Source: Rhodospirillaceae bacterium
GTDB lineage: Bacteria > Pseudomonadota > Alphaproteobacteria > SP197
Direction: 5' to 3'
Assembly (NCBI GenBank): GCA_018700655.1
Contig: JABIUG010000507.1
Span: 1-21,487, forward strand
DNA: 21,487 bases
Below are positions 16,955 through 21,487 of the stretch, piece by piece (the first letter of the stretch is position 1; each line of letters starts with the position of its first letter). The position numbers and the translations under genes were made by a program. Below the pieces are notes generated by a model. It saw only the letters and a program-made list of their open reading frames with translations, was not told the DNA's origin and made no database searches.

Positions 16955-16974
16955 TTGTGCAAGGTCTAGCACAA
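16955..16974 (+). promoter_or_regulatory. Inverted repeat in the ppk1 leader
   Basis: TTGTGC (16955-16960) and GCACAA (16969-16974) are exact inverted copies around an 8-nt loop. They lie just downstream of the likely transcription start and about 25 nt before the ppk1 start codon. It could be an operator or an RNA hairpin in the leader. No matching copy was seen elsewhere in the gap. Confidence 0.35.
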
Positions 16975-16998
16975 CCACGCGGTCATCGGGAGTTTCAC

Positions 16999-19197
16999 AT
17001 GATCGACGACGATCAGCGCACAGAGACAGGAACTGTCGCCGCACAGGATGTGCAGGTTACGGCAGCCCCGGCCCCGTCCTCTGTGCCGTCCCTGATTCTG
17101 GATCGCTACATCAACCGCGAACTGAGCTGGTTGGCATTTAATGCCCGTGTCCTTGAAGAGGCGCAAAACGCACAGCACCCATTGCTTGAGCGGCTGCGCT
17201 TCCTCTCGATTTCAGCGAACAACCTTGATGAGTTTCAGATGGTCCGCGTCGCGGGCCTGAAGGCCCAGGTCGACGCCCGTGTGACGACGCCAAGCATCGA
17301 TGGCCTGACACCAAGGCAGCAGCTTGAGGAGATTTCCGAACAATCCAGCCACCTGATCGCAGACCAATATGCGGCTTGGCGTGATCTGCGCGGAGCACTT
17401 CGCGACGAAGGCGTCAGCGTCATTGAAGAAGGTGAACTGACAGATGCCGACCAGGCCTGGCTGGCGGAATGGTTCGATGAAGAAATTCTGCCTGTTCTGA
17501 CACCGGTCGCGATCGATCCGGCCCATCCCTTCCCGTTCATTCCAAATTTCGGATTCGGCCTCGTACTCGAACTGCTTCGCGCCAAGCAGGATGAACCGGT
17601 CTACGCCATTATTCGGTTACCGCAACAATCCGATCGCTTTATCGCCCTGCCCGGAGACGGTCATCGCTTCCTGCCCCTCGAGCAGGTCGTTCGGATTCAT
17701 CTCAAACGTTTGTTCCCCGGGTTCAAGCTGATGGGGTTGGGTTACTTCCGGGTCGTTCGCGATAGCGAAATCGAGATCGACGAGGAGTCGGAAGACCTCG
17801 TGCGTCACTTCGAAAGCGCCTTGAAACGCCGTCGTCGCGGGAGCGTCATCGAACTTGTGGTCGATCAGGTCATGCCCACCGAGTTGCGTGGCTTCCTGAT
17901 GGATCGGCTACGCGTCGATCCCGACGATGTCACCGAAGTCGATGGCGAAATTGGCCTTGCGGACCTCAGCCAACTCATTGTCGGTGACCGCCCGGATCTT
18001 CTTTTCGAACCTTATGCGGCCCGGTTTCCCGAGCGCATCCGTGATTTCGGAGGCAACTGCTTCGATGCGATCCGCGACAAGGACATTATCGTCCATCATC
18101 CCTTCGAGAGCTTTGATGTTGTCGTGCAGTTCCTTCAGCAGGCTGCACAGGACCCGGCCGTGGTCGCGATCAAGCAGACGCTTTATCGCACCAGCGAAGG
18201 TTCACCCATTGTCAAAGCCCTGATCGAGGCGGCTGAAGCCGGAAAGTCGGTTACTGCAGTGATCGAGTTGAAGGCCCGGTTTGACGAGGAGGCCAACATT
18301 CGATGGGCACGCGATCTCGAGCGTGCCGGGGCGCAGGTGATCTACGGCTTCGTTGACCTTAAAACCCACGCCAAGATATCGCTGGCCGTTCGCCGCGAGA
18401 GCGGACGCCTGGTCAGTTATGTTCACTTCGGTTCGGGCAACTATCACCCGATCACGGCCAAGATCTACACGGACCTTTCCCTCTTTACCGCTGACCCCGC
18501 GCTGTGCCGCGATGCCAACCGCATCTTCAACTATCTGACCGGCTACATCCGGCCGCGCAATCTCGAGGAAGTCGCGATGGCGCCGCTATCGATGCGCCAA
18601 CGTCTGACCGATCTGATCGGCACGGAAGCAGAGAACGCCAGAGCAGGAAAACCTGCCGCGATCTGGGCCAAGATGAATTCGCTGGTCGATCCCGATCTGA
18701 TCGAGCTTCTCTATGAAGCATCACAGGCCGGTGTGCAGATCGATCTGGTGTTGCGCGGAATTTGCTGCCTGCGACCAGGCGTCGCGGGGCTGTCGGAAAA
18801 CATCCGGGTCAAAAGCATCGTCGGACGTTTCCTCGAGCATTCTCGCATCTTCTGTTTTGCCGATGGTCATCCGCTCCCCTCGCCCCGCGCCAAGGTCTAC
18901 TTTTCTTCGGCCGACTGGATGCCCCGCAACATTGACCGGCGTGTCGAAACCATGGTGCCGATCAAAAATGCTACGGTGCACCGTCAGGTTCTTGACCAGA
19001 TCGTGGTCGCGAACCTGCGCGATGTCGAACAATCCTGGATGCTGGGCCCCGATGGATCCTATGCAAGGTTGCCCAGGGGAGAAAACGCCTTCAGTGCACA
19101 TCGCTTCTTCATGACGAATCCAAGTCTCTCGGGACGTGGCAGCGCACTGCAGAAACAAATTCTTAAGGGCAATGTCGCGGTCGAAAACAGAGAATGA
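16999..19197 (+). CDS. ppk1: Polyphosphate kinase (PPK1)
   Basis: The ATG at 16999 has a GGGAG site 6 nt upstream and gives 732 residues. A GTG at 16957 is open but lies inside the leader inverted repeat. The PPK1 signature segments are all present: YINRELSWLAFNARVLEEA, NNLDEFQMVRVAGLK, ILPVLTPVAIDPAHPFPF, LYRTSEGSPIVKALIEAAEA and VHFGSGNYHPITAKIYTDLS. The autophosphorylated His is His457 (LKTHAKIS) and the second catalytic His is His614 (GRFLEHSRIF). Both are shifted by 22 from E. coli His435 and His592, so the core is collinear. It makes polyphosphate from ATP, reversibly. It overlaps ppx by 4 nt (ATGA), giving a ppk1-ppx operon. A ~35-residue N-terminal tail rich in Ala, Thr and Asp precedes the conserved domain. 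Confidence 0.96.
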   Translation: MIDDDQRTETGTVAAQDVQVTAAPAPSSVPSLILDRYINRELSWLAFNARVLEEAQNAQHPLLERLRFLSISANNLDEFQMVRVAGLKAQVDARVTTPSIDGLTPRQQLEEISEQSSHLIADQYAAWRDLRGALRDEGVSVIEEGELTDADQAWLAEWFDEEILPVLTPVAIDPAHPFPFIPNFGFGLVLELLRAKQDEPVYAIIRLPQQSDRFIALPGDGHRFLPLEQVVRIHLKRLFPGFKLMGLGYFRVVRDSEIEIDEESEDLVRHFESALKRRRRGSVIELVVDQVMPTELRGFLMDRLRVDPDDVTEVDGEIGLADLSQLIVGDRPDLLFEPYAARFPERIRDFGGNCFDAIRDKDIIVHHPFESFDVVVQFLQQAAQDPAVVAIKQTLYRTSEGSPIVKALIEAAEAGKSVTAVIELKARFDEEANIRWARDLERAGAQVIYGFVDLKTHAKISLAVRRESGRLVSYVHFGSGNYHPITAKIYTDLSLFTADPALCRDANRIFNYLTGYIRPRNLEEVAMAPLSMRQRLTDLIGTEAENARAGKPAAIWAKMNSLVDPDLIELLYEASQAGVQIDLVLRGICCLRPGVAGLSENIRVKSIVGRFLEHSRIFCFADGHPLPSPRAKVYFSSADWMPRNIDRRVETMVPIKNATVHRQVLDQIVVANLRDVEQSWMLGPDGSYARLPRGENAFSAHRFFMTNPSLSGRGSALQKQILKGNVAVENRE

Positions 19198-20732
19198 GTA
19201 CACGCATGTCCGTTAAGTTGACGGCGACATCCGAACAACGCCTGGGCGTCATCGACATCGGATCGAACTCGATCCGGCTTGTCGTCTATGACCGGCTTAG
19301 CCGCGCACCGTTACCTATCGTGAACAACAAGGTCGTGGTCGGGCTTGGCACCGATGTCGAACGGCTCGGCCGGTTGAGCGATTCAGCGTTCTGGCGGGCA
19401 GTCGACGCGATCGATGCTCTGGTCAGAACGGCACAGGACGTCCCGGTCAGCAATCTGGCCTTGCTGGCGACCGCAGCGGTGCGCAGTGCCGAGAATGGCG
19501 AAGAATTCTGCAGAACGGTCGAAGTCAAGACAGGCTGTATCGTCACGACTTTGAGCGGGGATGAAGAAGCCCGACTATCAGCGTTGGGCGTGGTCTCGGC
19601 CGTTCCAGATTTGACCGGCGTTGTCGGCGACCTGGGTGGCGGCAGCCTGGAACTGGTGGCGTTGCGTAACGGCGAGATTGTCGAACAGACATCACTCAAC
19701 ATCGGCCCGCTACGCCTGATCGAACGTACCGGCGGCAAGCTCGACGATGCAGCCAAGGTAGTCGATAAATCCATCGATCAGGTGGACTGGTTGCGCGACT
19801 GGCGCGGCCTTCCCTTTGTCGCAGTTGGTGGTGCCTGGCGCGCGATTGCGAGACTTCACATGGCCCAGCACGATTATCCCCTGCAGATCGTCCACGGCTA
19901 TCACATGGCTCGCCGTGAGGCGCGGGACTTTACGGAAATGCTCGAACACTTCGGGCAGGAAACGATTGCCCAGATCCGAACCATTTCATCCAAACGCGCC
20001 GAAACACTGCCCTGGGGTTCGATCGCACTCGACAGATTGACTGCCACCCTGAAACCAAGCGAGTTGATCTTTTCGGCACATGGTCTGCGCGAAGGCCACC
20101 ACTTCCAGATGCTTGATCGAGCAACTCAGGCGCAAGATCCCCTGCTCTCGGCTTGTCGCGAACTGGCCAGCCAGCATCGGCGGTTCTCGGATGCTTCCAA
20201 TGCCTTGGTGGCCTGGCTGGAACCGATCGTCGGACACCTCGAGAACGGCGATCCCAAACTGGTCCGTGCGACCTGCATGCTCGCCGATATAGCGTGGAGC
20301 GAACATCCCGAATATCGCGCCGAACAGGCGATGCTGCGGGTCCTCCGGATGCCGTGGTCGGTCCTGGACCACATCCAGCGGGCTTTCCTTGGGTTGGCTG
20401 TCTTTGTTCGCTATGGCGGGTCCGGCAGTTCCAAGCAGGCGGCCGTCTGTCATCGACTGCTGGACGACGCAGCTGCCCGTGACGCCAAATCACTCGGTAA
20501 GGCGCTGCGCCTTGCTCTCGAAATATGTGCGGGACGTGGCCAGATCCTGGCAGCGACGCCAATAGAATATCTCGACAAATCACTGCACTTGACCCTGGAA
20601 CCCAGCGCCATGATTGCTTCAGTGAACAAGGTCGAGCGTTATGCCAACTCCCTCGGCCGTGCCCTGGGGCGTCCTGTCGAAGTGATCTCGGTGGTCAGCG
20701 AATCCATCGAAAAGAAGAAGGCCGCCGGCTAG
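19194..20732 (+). CDS. ppx: Exopolyphosphatase / Ppx-GppA family phosphatase
   Basis: The 512-residue protein has the actin-like ATPase fold. The N-terminal phosphate-1 motif is LGVIDIGSNSIRLVVYDR (about 17-34). ATAAVRSAENGEEF and GDEEARLSALGV follow, then the phosphate-2 motif VVGDLGGGSLELVAL and the VGGAWRAIARLHM adenosine-type segment. The C-terminal ~200 residues are helical, as in the HD-like extension of long Ppx proteins. It hydrolyses polyphosphate from its ends, or pppGpp in GppA members; pairing with ppk1 favours polyphosphate. The start overlaps the ppk1 stop (ATGA). A second ATG at 19206 is an alternative. Confidence 0.94.
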   Translation: MSTRMSVKLTATSEQRLGVIDIGSNSIRLVVYDRLSRAPLPIVNNKVVVGLGTDVERLGRLSDSAFWRAVDAIDALVRTAQDVPVSNLALLATAAVRSAENGEEFCRTVEVKTGCIVTTLSGDEEARLSALGVVSAVPDLTGVVGDLGGGSLELVALRNGEIVEQTSLNIGPLRLIERTGGKLDDAAKVVDKSIDQVDWLRDWRGLPFVAVGGAWRAIARLHMAQHDYPLQIVHGYHMARREARDFTEMLEHFGQETIAQIRTISSKRAETLPWGSIALDRLTATLKPSELIFSAHGLREGHHFQMLDRATQAQDPLLSACRELASQHRRFSDASNALVAWLEPIVGHLENGDPKLVRATCMLADIAWSEHPEYRAEQAMLRVLRMPWSVLDHIQRAFLGLAVFVRYGGSGSSKQAAVCHRLLDDAAARDAKSLGKALRLALEICAGRGQILAATPIEYLDKSLHLTLEPSAMIASVNKVERYANSLGRALGRPVEVISVVSESIEKKKAAG

Positions 20733-20765
20733 AGCGGATATGCTCCAAGCCGACGGCCTTGCTTC
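20714..20765. terminator. Long bidirectional hairpin terminator between ppx and the convergent aminotransferase
   Basis: AAGGCCGCCGGCT (20718-20730) and AGCCGACGGCCTT (20748-20760) pair over 13 positions with one mismatch. Four further pairs (GAAG 20714-20717 with CTTC 20762-20765) follow a single bulged base. The loop holds its own GAGC/GCTC stem (20732-20735, 20742-20745). On the minus strand the hairpin is followed by a pyrimidine run rich in T (complement of 20708-20717), which suits termination of the aminotransferase transcript. On the plus strand the T-run is weak. The left arm includes the last codons of ppx. Confidence 0.65.
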
Positions 20766-20785
20766 ATCGTTCAGCAGAACGAAGG

Positions 20786-21487
20786 TCAGTCCTTGCCGTT
20801 CCAGGAACCGTCGCGGACCAGTTCGTCAGCAACCTCCTTGACCGCCGTAGCCATGATGTCGAACATGTCGTCGACTTGGGCCTTGGTGATGATGATCGGC
20901 GGCGAGAAGACACACTGGCTCCACATCGGGCGCAAAATCAGGCCATTTTCCTGGCACTTCTGATCGATCTTCTTGCCGACGCTGAGGTTCTCGTCGAAGG
21001 CTTCTTTGGTTGTCTTGCTCTGGACGCACTCGAGGCAACCCATCATGCCGACACCACGGGTGTCGCCCACCATGGGCATATCGGCGAGTGAGTTCAGACG
21101 CTCCTGAAAATACTCACCCGTGACCTGAGCGTGTTCCATCAGGCCATCACGTTCCATGATCTCGATGTTTTTCAGGGCTGCGGCCATCGCCACGGGGTGG
21201 CCTGAATAGGTGAAGCCCATCGAGAAGGTCGCCGACTCACCGGACTTGTCGATGATGTCCTGATGCAGGCGTTCGGAAATCGCCGTCAGACCGGCAGGGA
21301 TGTAACCGGAGGTGAAGCCCTTTGCCGCAGTCAGGATATCGGGAACCACATCGAAAACCTCTTCAGAAGCGAAGAAATGCCCCATGCGGCCGAAGCCCGT
21401 CACGACCTCATCGGAGATGTAGAGGATTTCGTGCTTGTGGCAGACGTCGAGGCAGGCCTTCTGATAACCCTTGGGCGGCACGATCAC
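20786..21487 (-). CDS. Class III aminotransferase, C-terminal part (5' end outside window)
   Basis: About 233 residues are seen; the gene continues beyond position 21487, and the Met at the edge is internal, since family members have some 220 more residues before it. It reads IVPPKGYQKACLDVCHKH, then the cofactor Asp in LYISDEVVTGFGRMGHF, then the PLP Lys in LTAAKGFTSGYIPAG, then FSMGFTYSGHPVAMAAAL and a C-terminal Arg-containing strand LILRPMWSQCVFSPPIIIT. This is the omega-amino acid/putrescine:pyruvate type of aminotransferase, which shows closer family resemblance to SpuC-like enzymes than to the aminotransferase at 4387-5706. The donor amine is not certain. It ends 20 nt past the hairpin separating it from ppx. 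Confidence 0.9.
   Translation of the reverse strand: MIVPPKGYQKACLDVCHKHEILYISDEVVTGFGRMGHFFASEEVFDVVPDILTAAKGFTSGYIPAGLTAISERLHQDIIDKSGESATFSMGFTYSGHPVAMAAALKNIEIMERDGLMEHAQVTGEYFQERLNSLADMPMVGDTRGVGMMGCLECVQSKTTKEAFDENLSVGKKIDQKCQENGLILRPMWSQCVFSPPIIITKAQVDDMFDIMATAVKEVADELVRDGSWNGKD

Noticed and set aside
16957..16998. GTG start for ppk1 at 16957
   Set aside because: It lies within the leader inverted repeat and lacks a ribosome site, whereas the ATG at 16999 has GGGAG at good spacing.
16869..16998. PhoB box in the sixA-ppk1 gap
   Set aside because: I looked for two CTGTCAT-like direct repeats 11 bp apart and found none.

Overview
The window is about 21.5 kb of gene-dense chromosomal DNA, moderately high in G+C by eye. 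Gene spacing is tight, with many ATGA/GTGA/TAATG overlaps. The protein families (fused LivM-LivG transporter, RpiR regulator next to a glutamine-synthetase-like gene, adjacent PPK1 and PPX) suggest a heterotrophic alphaproteobacterium, perhaps Rhodospirillales-like. That assignment is inferred from gene content, not from a marker gene. I see no tRNA, rRNA, insertion sequence, CRISPR array or phage gene. No stretch above 300 bases lacks a gene.

Positions 1-566 hold the 3' end of a Stf0-type sulfotransferase gene on the + strand. It runs head-on into the end of a long minus-strand operon.

Positions 569-11532 (minus) hold ten genes that look co-transcribed from a divergent promoter region near 11533-11704. 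In order of transcription they are: a fused LivM-LivG permease/ATPase, a periplasmic binding protein, a LivF ATPase, a LivH permease, a DAO-family FAD oxidoreductase, a class III aminotransferase, an N-formylglutamate-amidohydrolase-family protein, a D-threonine-aldolase/DSD1-family PLP enzyme, a cysteine-dioxygenase-like cupin, and a three-domain rhodanese protein. Positions 11705-15717 (plus) hold the divergent partner operon: an RpiR/SIS regulator, a glutamine-synthetase-like ligase, an amidohydrolase, and a nicotinamidase (pncA).

Together these 14 genes look like one regulated uptake-and-catabolism locus for an amine or amino-acid-like compound. The logic recalls the gamma-glutamyl-putrescine (Puu) route: ligase, FAD amine oxidase, amide hydrolase, class III aminotransferase. 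It carries in addition a sulfur-handling pair (thiol dioxygenase plus rhodanese). The adjacent ligase and amidohydrolase match the two domains fused in eukaryotic FluG/NodGS proteins. The substrate cannot be named from sequence alone, and this locus is the best candidate in the window for an undescribed pathway.

Positions 15768-20732 form a phosphate/polyphosphate block. A two-helix membrane protein and a SixA-type phosphohistidine phosphatase lie on the minus strand, divergent from ppk1 (polyphosphate kinase) and ppx (exopolyphosphatase) on the plus strand. ppk1 has a perfect extended -10 promoter element. A long hairpin at 20714-20765 separates ppx from the convergent 3' part of a second class III aminotransferase, which runs off the right edge of the window.
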